Assembly (NCBI RefSeq): GCF_000186865.1
Contig: NW_008705576.1
Span: 730,484-794,483, forward strand
Source: Aureococcus anophagefferens
Taxonomy: Eukaryota; Sar; Pelagophyceae; Pelagomonadales; Pelagomonadaceae
DNA length: 64,000 nucleotides
Direction of reading: 5' to 3'
Made by a program: the position numbers and the translations under genes. The notes under the pieces are model-generated. The model was not told where the DNA came from and ran no database searches. It saw only the letters and a list, made by a program, of their open reading frames with translations. How positions within the stretch are numbered: position 1 is the first letter of the stretch; each line of letters starts with the position of its first letter. Of the stretch, positions 17,956 through 29,500 are shown piece by piece.

Positions 17956-20900
17956 ATGCCGGCGGCCGCGCCGGAGACGCCCGGCGAGATGGAGCGGTCG
18001 AGCTTCGGCGGCCTCATGGAGCTGCTCGCCGGCGGCCTCGGGGGCTCGCCCGGCGGCGACAGCGTGACGCCGAGCGAGCAGATGCGCTACGAGTCGCCGA
18101 CGAAGGACGGCGACTCGCCGACGTCCGAGCGCATGCGCCTCGGGTCCTTCCAGGCGAGCGAGGACCTCGACGGCAGCGGCCACGGCGGCTCGCTCGACGT
18201 CGGCCTCCGGGGCAGCTTCGAGCTCCCGTCGCCCGGCGGCGCCCCGGGCTCCGAGGACGCCTGGCGCGGTGCGCGCGAGCTGGGCGACGACCTCGAGGCC
18301 GACGCCGAGGCCGACGAGGCGCCGCGCGTGAACTACGCGATGATGGCGACGGCGCTGAGCCCGCGGCCGCAGGGCCGCCAGTCCGCGCGGGGCCCCAAGG
18401 CCGAGCCGGCGGCGCGCTGGTCCGCGGGCTCGCGGCGGGGCGCGCGGGGCGCGCCGCCGTCGCCCGCCGCCGGCGGCCGGCGGTCCGACGCGGACGCGGG
18501 CATGATCACGGGCCGGAAGCTCTCCGCCAAGGCGGCCGCGCCGCCGCCGGCGCTCCAGGCGCTCCTCGCGGCCAAGGCCCGGCCCTTCGACGACGAGTCG
18601 GAGGTCGACGACTCCGACGGCGGCGAGAGCGAGGGCCAGGGCTTCGCGCTGCCGGACTGGCCCGCCTACCGGCGCAGGACTGTGTGGAAACCAACCACTG
18701 GTTTGGGTGGTCCTGACCAAACTTCAGAATTCTCTAGCTCGGTCAAATCGAAGTCGATTCGGCCGATTTTTGGACGGATCGATCGCTCTCGTCGAGTCCT
18801 CGAAGCCCAGCCGAAGAGCTTGTGTCAAAACATTCGAATACGCTCACATTGAAGTCGGGTTGAAGATTTGGTTTCCACACAGGCGCAGGAGCGAGGCGCC
18901 GCGGCGCGAGGACCCGTCCGTCGCGGCCGACGCGCTCCGCCGCGAGAACATCCGGCGGCGCTGGCGCCTCGCGAAGAATCGCATCATGCAGAAGGAGTGC
19001 ATCGACCCCCTCGCGCCGCCCCTCGCGCTCTACGAGCCCGCGACGCTCGACAAGTTCGACCGCGCGGGCGGCCCGCCCGAGGCGCTGACGGGCGGCCTGT
19101 GCGGCCGGCCCGCGAGCCTGCCCCCGGCGCCCGTCGACGGCGCCCTGCCGCCGCGGGAGCCCCGCGAGGCCATCGGCGAGCTCCCCAAGTACATCCTGAA
19201 CCGCCCCGACGCCGACGCGCCGGCGAACCGGCCGCCCGCGACGAGGCGGACGCTCGTCTACACGTACGCCGACGGCGCCGTCGCCGCGCCGCCCGAGGAC
19301 GCGCCGGAGCCCGGCGGCGCGACGGCCGCCTACGTCTTCGAGAGCCGCTTCGAGTCGGGCAACCTGCTCCACGCCGCCGTCGTCGAGCGCGACTACGGCG
19401 GCGCGGAGCCGTCGCCGTCGGGCGAGCCGTACCCGGACGCGGAGTTCGACTGCGCGATGTGCCCGGACGTGGGCACGGGCGGCCACACGCAGTGGTTCTA
19501 CTTCCGCGTCGACGGGTTGCGGAAGGGCGTGCGCTACCGCTTCAACGTGACGAACTTCGCCAAGGCCGACAGCCTGTATCTCGAGGGCATGCAGCCCCTC
19601 GTCTACGGCGTCGGGGCCGCGAAGTCGGGCGTCGGCTGGCGCCGCGCGGGCAAGGTCGTCTGCTACTCGAAGAACACGGCCGAGGCGCACCGCCAGCAGG
19701 TCGCCGACATGCGCCGCGCGTCGGGCCTCGCGATCGACGGCGGCGACGACGGCGAGGAGAGCTCCGGCTCCGGGTCCGCGTCCGACGGCGAGTCCGACGG
19801 CGGCGGCGACGGTGCGGCGCCGGACGGTGACGGTGCCAAGCCCGAGTCCAAGCCGCCGTCGCTGCCGTCGTCGGACAACGACAACAACGGCACGGACACG
19901 CCGCGCGAGCCGACGCCCCGCGAGCAGCGGAAGAAGAAGGAAGCCGAGAAGCCGAACGCGTGGCGCAAGGAGGAGAAGCGGCGGCAGCGCGGGCGGCGGG
20001 GGACGCACACGCTGAGCTTCGACCTCACGCTCGACGACGACGAGCCGAGCCTCTACCTCGCCTACTCGCACCCCTACACGTACACGGACCTCCAGGCGTT
20101 CCTCGCGACGCTCGCGGCGGACCCGGCGCGGTCCGCGACGTACACGCGGCGGTCCCTCTGCGACACCGTCGCGGGCAACCGCTGCGACCTGCTGACGATC
20201 ACGGCGCCGCCGGCGGCGTCGGCGCCCGCGGAGGCGCCGCCGCCCCGGGGCGCCGGCGACGACCGGCGGCGGGCCGACGGCGACCGGGAGGGCGAGTCGC
20301 GGCAGCGGCGCCTCGTCGTGTTGAGCTCGCGGGTGCACCCGGGCGAGTCGAACGCGTCCTGGGTCATGCAGGGCATCCTCGACTTTTTGACGTCCGACGA
20401 CGCGCGCGCCGTCGCGCTCCGGCGGCACTTCGTGTTCAAGATCTGCCCCATGCTGAACCCCGACGGCGTCATCCAGGGCAACTACCGCTGCAGCAACAGC
20501 GGCATGGACCTGAACCGCCAGTGGTCCGCGCCGAGCCGCGAGGCGCACCCGCCCGTGGCCGCGCTCAAGCACCTCATCCGCATGTATCAAACGCGCGACG
20601 CGCACCGCGTCGCGCTCTTCTGCGATTTGCACGGCCACAGCCGGGCCAAGGGCGTCTTCCTCTACGGCATCCTCTCGGACGCGGACCGCTACGGCCTCCG
20701 GGCGCGGCGGTCGCTGGCCAAGGACGCGCGCGAGTCCGCGTCCGCTGCCCGCGAGATGACGGAGAAAGCCACGAAGAAGCCCTTCGACGCCGCGGCCGTC
20801 GCCGCGGCCAAGGAGGCCGTCGCCGTCGCCGCGGCGGCGGCGCTGGCCGCGGCGACGCAGACGGGGGACCCGCGGGACGGGAGCCCGCGCGCGGCCGCCG

Positions 20901-22360
20901 CGAGCCGGGGCTGGCGCCGAAAGCTCCGGCCCGGCGACCCGCGCGCGTTCCCGCTCGTGCTCGCCAAGGCGGCCTACGGCATGTTCACGAAGAAGAAGAC
21001 GACGTTTCGGTTGGGCCGGGGCAAGGCGGGCACGGCGCGCGCCGTCGTCTGCCGCGAGCTCGGCGTGCGCCGGTCGTACACGCTCGAAGTGTCGTTCATG
21101 GGCGGCGTCGCGGGCCGCCACCGCGACGCGCAGTTCACGACGCGGGACCTGCTGGACCTCGGCGGCCAGTGGTGCGCGGCCCTCGTCGACTTCTTCGGCT
21201 TGGACGACGAGGTCGCCGCGATGGCGAAGGCGGCGAGGGCCGCGGCGGCGGCCGCCGCGCCGGCGCCGGCGCCCGAGCCGACCGCGGACGCGCCGCCGGA
21301 CGTCGCCGAGGCGCCGGCGCCGGCGAAGCGGGACCCGGCGAAGCGGCCGCCGCGGCCCAAGCCCGCGCCGTCGGCGAACTTCGCGCCGCCCGCGAACGCC
21401 GCGCGGAAGCCCCGCGAGACCGCCGCCCCGAAGAAGGACGACGGCGCCGCGGACGCCGCGCGCGCGCCGGCGCCGGCGCCCGGGAAGCCCGCCGCGGCGC
21501 GGCCGAAGCTCGGGCGCCGCGCGTCGGGCGCGGACCTCGAGCCGCCGCGGAAGCCGCTCGCGTTGAAGGCGCGGCTCGGCCGGGCGCAGTCGACGATCGT
21601 CAAGCGGCCGAACCGCCCCGCGGCGGGCGGCCCGGGCCTCCGGCGGTCGACGTCGACGAGCCAGCGCGGGCGCAAGCCCGGCGCCAAGGCCGACGAGGCG
21701 CGGCCGCCCGCGCGGTCGTCGCTCGACGACTCGGGCGCGTCGTCGTCCGAGGCCCCGGCGCCGCCCAAGTCCGCGCCGGAGGCGCTCGGCGCGTCGCTCG
21801 TTTTGTCGCCGGGGGCGTCGCGGCGCGGCGTCGTCCAGATCGGCGACCGGCCGCCGGACCGGCCGCCGGACTACGCGCGCCACTCGTTCCCGGCGCCGAC
21901 GCCGACGCCGACGCCGATCTCGTCGCCGCTGCGGTCGTCGCTGTTGCGGCACCGGCCGTCCGAGGCGCCGGCGGCGCGCCTGCCCGTGGATCTCGACGCC
22001 GTGTCCGACCGCGTCTCGGGCGAGCTGGAGCGGCCCGACCGCGACGGCAGCGACGACGACTCGTCGGCGGCGTCGCGCGGCGCCGGGCCCTACCTCCTCG
22101 ACGTCGACGACCGCGTCCTCGCCGAGGAGATCCGCGACCAGCCCGCGCCGCGCGTGTCCTTCAACATGAGCCGCCCGGGCAGCCGCGCGAGCCTCAACTT
22201 CCCCGTCGTCCCCGCCGCGGCAAACGCGCCGCCGGCCGAGGGCGCCGCGCCGGCCCTCCCCGAGCGGAGGCCCGAGCCGCCGCCCGACTCGCGGCCCTCG
22301 TCCAACGACGCGGACCACCGCAAGCACCGCACGCTCAGCGACGAGAAAAGCGCGTCGTAG
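17956..22360 (+). CDS. Cytosolic carboxypeptidase (CCP/Nna1-type M14 metallopeptidase), 1397 aa
   Basis: Exon 1 is 17956-18671 and exon 2 is 18883-22360 (phase 2). The first ~240 residues are disordered. The CCP N-domain follows (FESRFESGNLLHAA, then WFYFRV..LRKGVRYRFNVTNF) and then the peptidase domain: zinc ligands in SRVHPGESNASW (about 723), NPDGVIQGNYR (about 764), GMDLNRQW, the third ligand in FCDLHGHSRAKG, and the catalytic Glu in YTLEVSFMG (about 973). Two low-complexity inserts interrupt the core. The C-terminal ~350 residues are disordered and Pro/Ala-rich. CCPs remove polyglutamate side chains from tubulin, so the gene points to modified microtubules. The introner lies in the disordered N-terminus, where insertion would be well tolerated. 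Confidence 0.93.
18672..18882 (+). mobile_element. Introner, family 2 (203 bp) plus 8-bp duplication = 211-bp GC-AG intron
   Basis: The element 18680-18882 has perfect 14-bp inverted termini (CTGTGTGGAAACCA ... TGGTTTCCACACAG) and perfect flanking duplications GCGCAGGA (18672-18679, 18883-18890). The donor is GC from the duplication and the acceptor is the terminal CAG. Removal joins PAYRR to RSEAP in frame. The interior contains GGCCGATTTTTGGACG, the reverse complement of the CGTCCAAAAATCAGCC block of family 1. Confidence 0.93.
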
Positions 22361-22499
22361 TAACCGAGTCTGCGGGAAGGAGGGAGCTTGATTTACGCGA
22401 GCGCTCGACTCGGAGTGAGGTTTGTAAAGGCAAGGAGGAAGCTTGGTTTACTAAGGTACGCGACTCTGCGAGTCGCCGTCTCTGCTTGGTGTGTTTCCC

Positions 22500-24086
22500 C
22501 TAGGCTTGTGGCGCCGGTGGCGGCGCCGTCGCCGCCGCCGCCGCGGGCGCCGGCGGCGGCGCGGCGCCCCCCGTCATGACGCGGCTCATGTCCGCGGGCG
22601 ACAGGGAGTCGGCGACGGAGCTCGGCGTGATGCTCGCCGGGCTGCTGCCGTCGGACGCGGCGTCGTCGGCCTTTGCGTCCGGCGCCGGCGGCCGCGGCGG
22701 CGGCGCGGCCATGCCCGGCAGGGGCCGGTCCGAGGGCACGGGGCTCGGCTCGCCGATGGACGCCAGCGCCCGGCTCACGGAGCCCGTCGACGACCCGTCG
22801 TCGTAGGAGATGGCGGGCACGGCGCGCGCCGCGTCACCGGCGGCCGGCGGCGGCGCGCCCGCGGCCCACGCGCGGCCGAAGGCCGCCTGCTGCGCGTTCT
22901 GGTACGACTGCACGAGGAAGCGGTGCTGCTGCTGGGGCGACGGGCTGTAGCCCATGCCGGGCTGGAGCAGGCGCTGGAGGTCGAGGGGCGACGCGCCCGG
23001 GGGCAGGTTCGGGTAGAGGCCCGGCGCCTCAAACTCGCCCGGCCGGCCCGGCGGCGGCGGCGCGAAGGCGGGCAGGAGCTGGGTCGCCGCGGACCGCTGG
23101 GACGACGCGGCGCTGAGGTCGCTGCCCGCGCGGTCGCCGCGGACGACGGGCGGGCCGAACGTGAACGCCGGCGACCGCTGCGCCGCGTCGCCGGCGAGCG
23201 CGCGGTGCGCGTCGAGGGGCGACAGGTACGCGGGGCTCGTGCCGCCGGAGTGGTGCGCGTCCTGGCGCGGGCTCGCGCCGCCCGTCGAGCCGCTCTCGAG
23301 GCTCCGGTGGCTCTGCGCCGGGCTCGGCGCGCCGAGGCTGTTCGGCGGCGACGTCCGCGGCTCGCTCAGCGCCGCGATGTGCGCGGCCCGGTCCGACATG
23401 GTCTGGCCCGACACGTCCAGCAGGCGCGCGAGCGTGTGGGGCGACTTGTCGACGCCGAGCTCGTTGGGCACCCAGCCGTAGACCTCGCGGTGCAGCAGGC
23501 TCCGATTGTAGAGGCTCCCGTACATCTCCGGCGGCCCCGACGGCCGCTCCTCGCCGCCCGGCGCGCCGCGGTCGTAGGCGAGGCGCCGGAGCGTGATGGG
23601 GTTCTGCGTCAGGCCCCCGGGGCCCGCCGCGCCCGCGGCGCCCGCGCCGACGTCGCCGCGCGGCGGCGCGTCGCGCGCGGGGCCCGGGCCGTCGCCGCCG
23701 CCGCCCGCGCGGCCGAGGAGGAGCGTGGCCCAGGGCACGAGGGGCCAGCGCGCGTTGCCCTCGATGGACTCGTGGAACGCGAGCTCCATGGTCTGGAGCT
23801 CCGTCCGCGACCGCTCCTCGAGCGCCTCGACGCGCGTGAACGTCCGCTTGCCGATCGCGCCGTCGCCCGCGAACTTCTTCGAGATGCGCATGGGGCTGCA
23901 GTGGAGCAGCTCGGCGAGGAGCGCGCGCAGCGTCGCGCCGTTCTCGCAATTCGGCAGGGTGCCGAGGTGGAAGTACTGGATGACCTTTTGCGCGAACGCG
24001 ATCTCCGCCTGCGTCCACTGGCCCGTGCGCAGCGGCAGCGCGTTGGCGTTGGCGTCGTCGTGGGACCGCTTGCTGCCGCGCTGCAT
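22500..24086 (-). CDS. Stramenopile-type DNA-binding-like protein (WT..E / MRISKKF domain), 528 aa
   Basis: Residues ~20-90 hold a domain with the pattern G.WT..E..FAQK.I.YF..G.LP....GATLRALLAELLHC.PMRISKKFAG..AIGK. I know this from many diatom and oomycete predicted proteins, often annotated only as conserved. Its Trp and helix pattern suggest a Myb/HTH-like fold, but no function has been established to my knowledge. The remaining ~430 residues are low complexity (Pro, Gly, Gln: QQQHRFL, PPPPGRPG), typical of transcription-factor activation regions. It is one of the better lineage markers in the window. Transcriptional role is inference. Confidence 0.75.
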   Translation of the reverse strand: MQRGSKRSHDDANANALPLRTGQWTQAEIAFAQKVIQYFHLGTLPNCENGATLRALLAELLHCSPMRISKKFAGDGAIGKRTFTRVEALEERSRTELQTMELAFHESIEGNARWPLVPWATLLLGRAGGGGDGPGPARDAPPRGDVGAGAAGAAGPGGLTQNPITLRRLAYDRGAPGGEERPSGPPEMYGSLYNRSLLHREVYGWVPNELGVDKSPHTLARLLDVSGQTMSDRAAHIAALSEPRTSPPNSLGAPSPAQSHRSLESGSTGGASPRQDAHHSGGTSPAYLSPLDAHRALAGDAAQRSPAFTFGPPVVRGDRAGSDLSAASSQRSAATQLLPAFAPPPPGRPGEFEAPGLYPNLPPGASPLDLQRLLQPGMGYSPSPQQQHRFLVQSYQNAQQAAFGRAWAAGAPPPAAGDAARAVPAISYDDGSSTGSVSRALASIGEPSPVPSDRPLPGMAAPPPRPPAPDAKADDAASDGSSPASITPSSVADSLSPADMSRVMTGGAAPPPAPAAAAATAPPPAPQA

Positions 24087-24434
24087 GGCGCGTCAGGCGA
24101 GCGTCGTCCGCTCGCGAGTCCGCCCGCCGAGGTGCACCTTGGAGCTGCCGAGACGCTTATGGGCGATGCGCAGCGAATTTCGCGACGCGCGGCGCAGCGT
24201 TGCAACCAGAGGCGGTCACCGTTATGTCGAGGCCGTCCGATGCAAGCTTGGCGCCACTGTTGCGGCGCAAGACCGGATATGCGGGCGACGACGGACGGTG
24301 CCAAAGCCGATCCGAGTCCGACGCAGGATCAACTCTGGGTCTGCTCTCGGAGCCCGCGCCGGGGGTAGTAACGCCGGGACCGGGGCCACGGCCCCGGCCG
24401 GGCGCGATAGCTCGGTCTCCGAAGCCAGTATCCG
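24087..24434. other. Intergenic region without a supported gene (348 bp)
   Basis: This lies between the minus-strand DNA-binding-like gene (start 24086) and the J-protein gene (stop 24435). A GC hairpin (CCGGGGCC-AC-GGCCCCGG) sits at about 24379-24396, near the 3' end of the J-protein gene. Nothing else was recognised. Confidence 0.4.
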
Positions 24435-26243
24435 TTAGAACCCCCGCTTGCGCGCCCGCATGACGGCCGTGTAGGCGTCGTCGTACTGGTGCCGCTTCTC
24501 CTTCGTGGCGAGGATCTCGTAGGCCGCGTTGATGCGGGCCATGGCGTCGGACTCGGGCGCCGCGGCCTTGCGCCGGGCGCCCTTGTTCCGGTCCGCGGCG
24601 CGGTCCGGGTGGTGCTTGAGCGCGAGCTTGCGGTACGCGCGGCGCAGCACGCCGTCCGACGCGTCCGCGGGCACGCCGAGCGTCTCGTACAGGTTCTCGC
24701 CGCCGCGCGCCGCGAAGTTCACCGCGGCGGCGACGTCGGCGTCGACGTCGCCCGACTCCTCCGCCGGCTCGTCGCCGCCGCCGCCGAAGGCGCCCTTGAA
24801 GAACGCGTTGCCCGACGCCGCGTGCTTCTTGAGGCGGTGCAGCGCGCGGAAGACCGCGTTCGCCGCGTCCGGGTCGTGGGCCCAGTGGAGCGCGATCTCG
24901 TACTGCTCCACGGCGGCGTCGACGTCCTCCAGCACCTGGAGCGCCTTGGCGAGCGCGCAGCGCGCGGGCGCGAACGTCGGCGCGAGCTGCACGGCGAGCG
25001 CGGCCTTCTCGCAGGCCGCGGGCGCGTCCGACGCCAGGAGCAGCGCCTCCGAGTACTCGCAGAGCAGGAGGACGTGGTCCGGCGCGCGGTCCGACGCGTC
25101 GCCGAACGCGCGCGCGGCCGCCTTGCGCTTGTTCGCCTTCGCGGCTTTCGTCGCCGCCGCGTAGAGGTCCCCGAGGACTCGCAGCTCCGCGAGGAGCGGC
25201 GGGCCCTGGTCCTTGCCGACCTTGCCGTGCGCGATCATGCCCGCGATCAACGCCGCCGCGTCGCGCCAGCGGCACGTCGCCCGGAGGCACTCGAAGTAGG
25301 CGGCGCCGTGCGCGCCCTCCAATTTCTCCGCGAGCGCGCGCCGCCGCGGCGTCCCCGCGAGGTCCAGGGACGCCACGGTGAAGGACTCGGCGAGCCCCGC
25401 GCGCGAGTCCTGCGAGTCGAGCATGCGCTCGAGGGCCGCCGCGGACGCGTCGTGCCACTTGAGCCGGAGGAGCACGGCCAGCTGGAGGCCCGCGCCCTGC
25501 TGGCACCGCGGCGCGAGGCGGATGTAGACCTGCATGCGCTCCAGCAACCCCTCGAGCTCGTCGGGCGACGCGTCCTTCTGCACGGCCTCGCGGAACCGCG
25601 CGTCCGCCTCCTTGAGCGCGTCCCTCGCCTTGCGCGCGTCGCGGAGCACGCCGAGGCAGTGGATGGGGTCGCCGCCCAGGGCCAGCTTCTCCGCGCCGTC
25701 GCAGTCGCCGGTCCAGAGCTTGGCGCGCGCGGACGCCGCGACGGGGTCGCCCGTCGACGGCGCGAGGTAGCCCCTTCTCGCGTCGCTCCGTTCCGCGATC
25801 TTCGCGATGTCGACGTCGTCGTCGTCGCTGACGGAGCCGTCGTCGCTCGACGACGACGACGTCCCGCTGGGCCCCGGCGACGGCGGCTCGAGCAGCTGCG
25901 GCGCGACCGTCGCGAGGTCCGCGGTCTGGACCGGCGCGGGCCGCTCGGGCGCCGCGCGCGCGTTCCGGCCGGGCCGCGACATGACGTCCGCGGCCAGCGC
26001 GCCGGCGCCGGCCTGCTGCGGCGGGCTCAGCACGCGCGCGGAGCACCAGCCGCGCAGCGGCGACGCGAGCTCGTAGCGCGGCACGCCGTCGCGCGTCACG
26101 CCCTGGCCGCAGACGACGACCTGCGTGCCCTTGGCCACGTCGCCGACGTAGGCCGTGTCCATGTCGATGCCCTGGCGCAGCAAGGCGCCCTTCTTCGCCG
26201 TCACGACCGCCAGGGCCTGCATGGGGCCGTAGTTCATGGCCAT
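24435..26243 (-). CDS. TPR - DnaJ co-chaperone, 602 aa (DNAJC7/DNAJC3-like layout)
   Basis: The J domain lies at the C-terminal side (about 508-590): NLYETLGVPADASDGVLRRAYRKLALKHHPD is the recognisable helix II/HPD region, shown here only by its key residues Y, L, R/K-rich helix and HPD. It ends with KRHQYDDAY. Upstream, about residues 170-480 are TPR-like helical repeats (AREALKEADARFREAVQK-type and ALAKALQVLEDVDAAVEQY). The first ~100 residues look like an SH3-type beta segment (QALAVVTAKKGALLRQG ... GWCSARVL). No signal peptide is visible, so a cytosolic HSP70 co-chaperone (DNAJC7-like) is more likely than the ER DNAJC3. The Asp/Ser-rich linker separates the SH3-like part. Confidence 0.85.
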   Translation of the reverse strand: MAMNYGPMQALAVVTAKKGALLRQGIDMDTAYVGDVAKGTQVVVCGQGVTRDGVPRYELASPLRGWCSARVLSPPQQAGAGALAADVMSRPGRNARAAPERPAPVQTADLATVAPQLLEPPSPGPSGTSSSSSDDGSVSDDDDVDIAKIAERSDARRGYLAPSTGDPVAASARAKLWTGDCDGAEKLALGGDPIHCLGVLRDARKARDALKEADARFREAVQKDASPDELEGLLERMQVYIRLAPRCQQGAGLQLAVLLRLKWHDASAAALERMLDSQDSRAGLAESFTVASLDLAGTPRRRALAEKLEGAHGAAYFECLRATCRWRDAAALIAGMIAHGKVGKDQGPPLLAELRVLGDLYAAATKAAKANKRKAAARAFGDASDRAPDHVLLLCEYSEALLLASDAPAACEKAALAVQLAPTFAPARCALAKALQVLEDVDAAVEQYEIALHWAHDPDAANAVFRALHRLKKHAASGNAFFKGAFGGGGDEPAEESGDVDADVAAAVNFAARGGENLYETLGVPADASDGVLRRAYRKLALKHHPDRAADRNKGARRKAAAPESDAMARINAAYEILATKEKRHQYDDAYTAVMRARKRGF

Positions 26244-26557
26244 TGTGGCAGCCCGCTAGGCGACTTCGACGCGGTCGGTGGTGATCGAGGGCTGCCCGCG
26301 CGCCGCGCGGCGAGCCGCTGATGAGGCAACTCTCTCTAACTAGAGCTACTCCGAGCCTCTGAGAGCTCGCGCCGGCTCCGCGAGCTGGTGCCGCCGCTCT
26401 GCTTGTCGTCTTCTCCTCGCGAGAACGGCGCCAAACGAGTCGTTCGACGCCCGGGCGCCTCCGCGAGAACTCGCTGGACAGGCGCGAAGCGGTCTGCGTC
26501 GCAGAAAACCGCGCGGCGACACGTGAAACGGCCGCCCGAAAACCGCACGGTTTCAAA
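26244..26557. promoter_or_regulatory. Divergent promoter region (314 bp) between the J-protein and MDC1-like genes
   Basis: Both neighbours start at its edges (26243 minus, 26558 plus). It is less GC-rich than the flanking coding sequence and includes a TCTCTCTAACTAGAG dyad at about 26331-26345. No ORF was supported. Shared regulation of the two genes is possible but not demonstrated. Confidence 0.4.
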
Positions 26558-29500
26558 ATGGCGGAGACGCAGTGCATGGACTACGAGCCGCCGTCCGACG
26601 ACGAAGAAGAAGTCGAAGAGGAAGAAGCGCCCGTGCTCGCGCGGCTCGTGCTCTACTCGCCGACGGCGGACGTCGCCAAGACCATCGCGCTGCGGCAGGG
26701 CGAGAACCAGGTCGGCAGCGCCGAGGGCCCCTGGGACGCGGACGCGTCCTACGGCCGCATCGCCGACGCGACGGTGTCGCGGCGCCACGCGACCATCGAG
26801 CCGCGGCCGGACACGAAGAACGCCTTCGTGCGCGACGTCGGGAGCAGCAACGGCACGTCGGTTCGACTGGCGCCCGAGTTCCCCCCCGTCCGCTACAACC
26901 GCAAGAAGAGCTCGACGCTGATCCTCCCCAACGACGGCATCATCACCTTCGGCGACGTGTCCTACGCGTTGAAGTGGGGCGCCGACGAGGCCGCGTCGAG
27001 CGCGCCGGACGCGCCCGAGGAGGCCGCGTGCGAGGCGGGCGACATGCCGCCGCCGCTGCCGCAGGCCGCGCTCACGCAGGCCTACCCCGGCGGCGGCGAC
27101 GACGACGAGGACGACGCGACGCAGCTCCCCGGCGACGACGACGAGGACAACGACGAGACGCAGCTCCCCGGCGACGACGACGAGGACAACGACGAGACGC
27201 AGCTCGAGCTCGCGCCGGTGCCCGAGGGCGACGAGGACGACGACGACGCCGCGGGCGAGACGCAGCTGGACGCGCCGGAGCCGCCGCCGGCGGAGACGCA
27301 GGCCTGGGCCGACGACGACGCGCCCGCGGCCGACGACGCGCCCGCGGCCGACGCGCCGCCGGCGCCCGCGGAGACGCAGGGCTGGGCCGACGACGCCGCG
27401 CCGGCGGCGCCGGCGGAGACGCAGGCCTGGGCCGCGCCGGCGGAGGCCGCGCCGGCGGCGGCGGAGGCGCCGCCCGCGGAGACGCAGGCCTGGGACTACG
27501 ACGACGACGACGACGACGACGCGGGCGGCGGAGACGCAGGCGGCGGCGGCGGCGGCGGAGACGCAGGCGGCGGCGGAGACGCAGCCCCCGGCGCCGGCGC
27601 CGGCGCCGTCGGAGACGCCCGCCGTGCGCCGCGCGTCGTCGTCGTCGACGCCCGCCGTGCGCCGCGGCCCGGCGCCGTCGCCGCGGCCGACGTCGGCGGC
27701 GCGGCCGACGTCCGCGGCGCGCGCGTCGACCGCGACGACGGCCAACGGCGCGTCGCCGCGGGCCCGCGCGTCCTTCGCGGCGCCGCGGACGTCGTTGGCG
27801 CGGACGTCCGTGGCGACGACGGCGCCGGCCGCGACGCCGCGGTCCGGCGCGTCGCCCGCGGCGCGCGTGCCGCCGCCGCGGAGCTCCTACTCGCTCCCGC
27901 GGACGCCCGCGGCGAGCGAGGCCGAGACGCGGCGCACGCCGTCGGGCCGCGTCGCGACGATCCTCGAGAAGCGCTCCGGCGACGTCGTCTACGTCGAGCT
28001 CGACGACCGCGCGAACGAGGAGGGCGCGGCCTTTGCGCGCAAGGCGCTGCCCGCGGCGGACCTGCGGCCCCTGACGCAGCCGGACGACGACGACGAGGAG
28101 GAGGAGCTGAAATGGAACGAGCAGGACGACGACGACGACTCGCAGCTCGTCGACGACGGTCTAGGCGACGCGGATCGGCTCGCGGGCTCGTGGGAGCCGG
28201 CGACGCAGCAGGAGGACGCGTCGTCCTTCCTCTCGCCGATGTCGCCCAAGTCGAAGCAGCTCCCGCCGACGCTCGAGAAGGACGACGAGGACTCGGACGA
28301 CGCGACGTCGCTCGGCGACGGCGACGCGCGCTCGGACGACGACGACGCCGGCGACGAGACGCAGCTCCCGGAGGCCGCCGCGAGCGACCGCACGTCCCTC
28401 GGCGACGAGGACGACGCGGCGCCGCCGGCGGCGGACGACGAGGAGGACGCGCCGGCGCCGGCGGCGGACGGCGGCGCGGCGCGGCGGCGCCGGCGGCGCC
28501 CGCGCCGTCGTCGCCGCGGAGCGAGAAGCCGTCGTCGCCGCGGAGCGACCGGACGTCGCTGCCCGGCGACGGCCTCGACGCGGCGCTGCCGCCGCCCCTG
28601 GCGCCGGCCCTCGCGTCGCCGGGCGTGCTCGCCGGCGCGGCCGCGGCCGCGGACCGGCTCACGCCCGCGGGGCCCGCGTCCGCGTCGCCGCGGCGCCGCC
28701 GGTCCGCCGAGGCGTCGGCCAAGTCGTCCGCGCGGGGCGGCGAGGCCTTCGCCTTCGACGACGACGACGACGAGGCCCCGGCGCCGGCGCCGCCGCCGGG
28801 CGTCGACCTGCGCCGGGGCTTCACGGCGAGCCTCAGCGACCCGCGACGCGGCGAGAACATCGACGCGGGCCGCGCGCCGGACGCGGCGCCCGCCGCGGAC
28901 GCGGCGCCGCCGAAGAAGCGCCGCGGCCGGCCGCCGAAGAAGAGCGTCGAGGCGCCCGCGCCCGCGGAGGCGCCCGCGCCCGCGGCGGAGCCCGCGGCGG
29001 AGCCCGAGCCCGGAGGAGGAGGAGGAGGAAGAGGAGGCCGCGCCGACGCCCGTCGCCGCGCGGCGGCCGAAGCGCGGCTCCGCGGCGGCGGCGGAGGCGC
29101 CGGAGGACGCCGCGCCGGCCGCCGAGGCGCCGGAGGACGCCGCGCCGGCCAAACCCAAGCGCGGCCGCCCGAAGAAGGCCGCCGCGCCCGAGCCGGAGCC
29201 CGAGGAGGAGGAGGAGGAGGAAGAGGAGGAGCCCGTCGCGTCGCGGCGGCCCAAGCGCGGCGCCGCGCCGGCGCCGTACAAGGAGGGCAAGCAGAAGCGC
29301 GGCCCCAAAAAGGCCGCGGCGCCCGAGCCCGAGCCCGAGCCCGAGGAGGAGGAAGAGGAGGAGGAGGAGGCCGCGCCGACGCCCGTGGCCGCGCGGCGGC
29401 CGAAGCGCGGCGCCGCGGCGGAGGACGCGGCGGAGGAGGCGCCGAAGGCGAAGCGGGGCAAGCCCGCGGCGCCGGCGCCGAAGCCCAAGCGCGGCCGGCC

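Noticed and set aside
15535..18720. A 1061-aa minus-strand ORF running across several genes
   Set aside because: It crosses an introner, an intergenic region and other genes in another frame with Arg-rich noise; the real genes lie in different frames.
18743..22327. A 1194-aa minus-strand ORF opposite the carboxypeptidase gene
   Set aside because: It is an Arg/Val-rich shadow of GC-rich coding DNA; the plus-strand frame has all CCP motifs and the ORF shows none.
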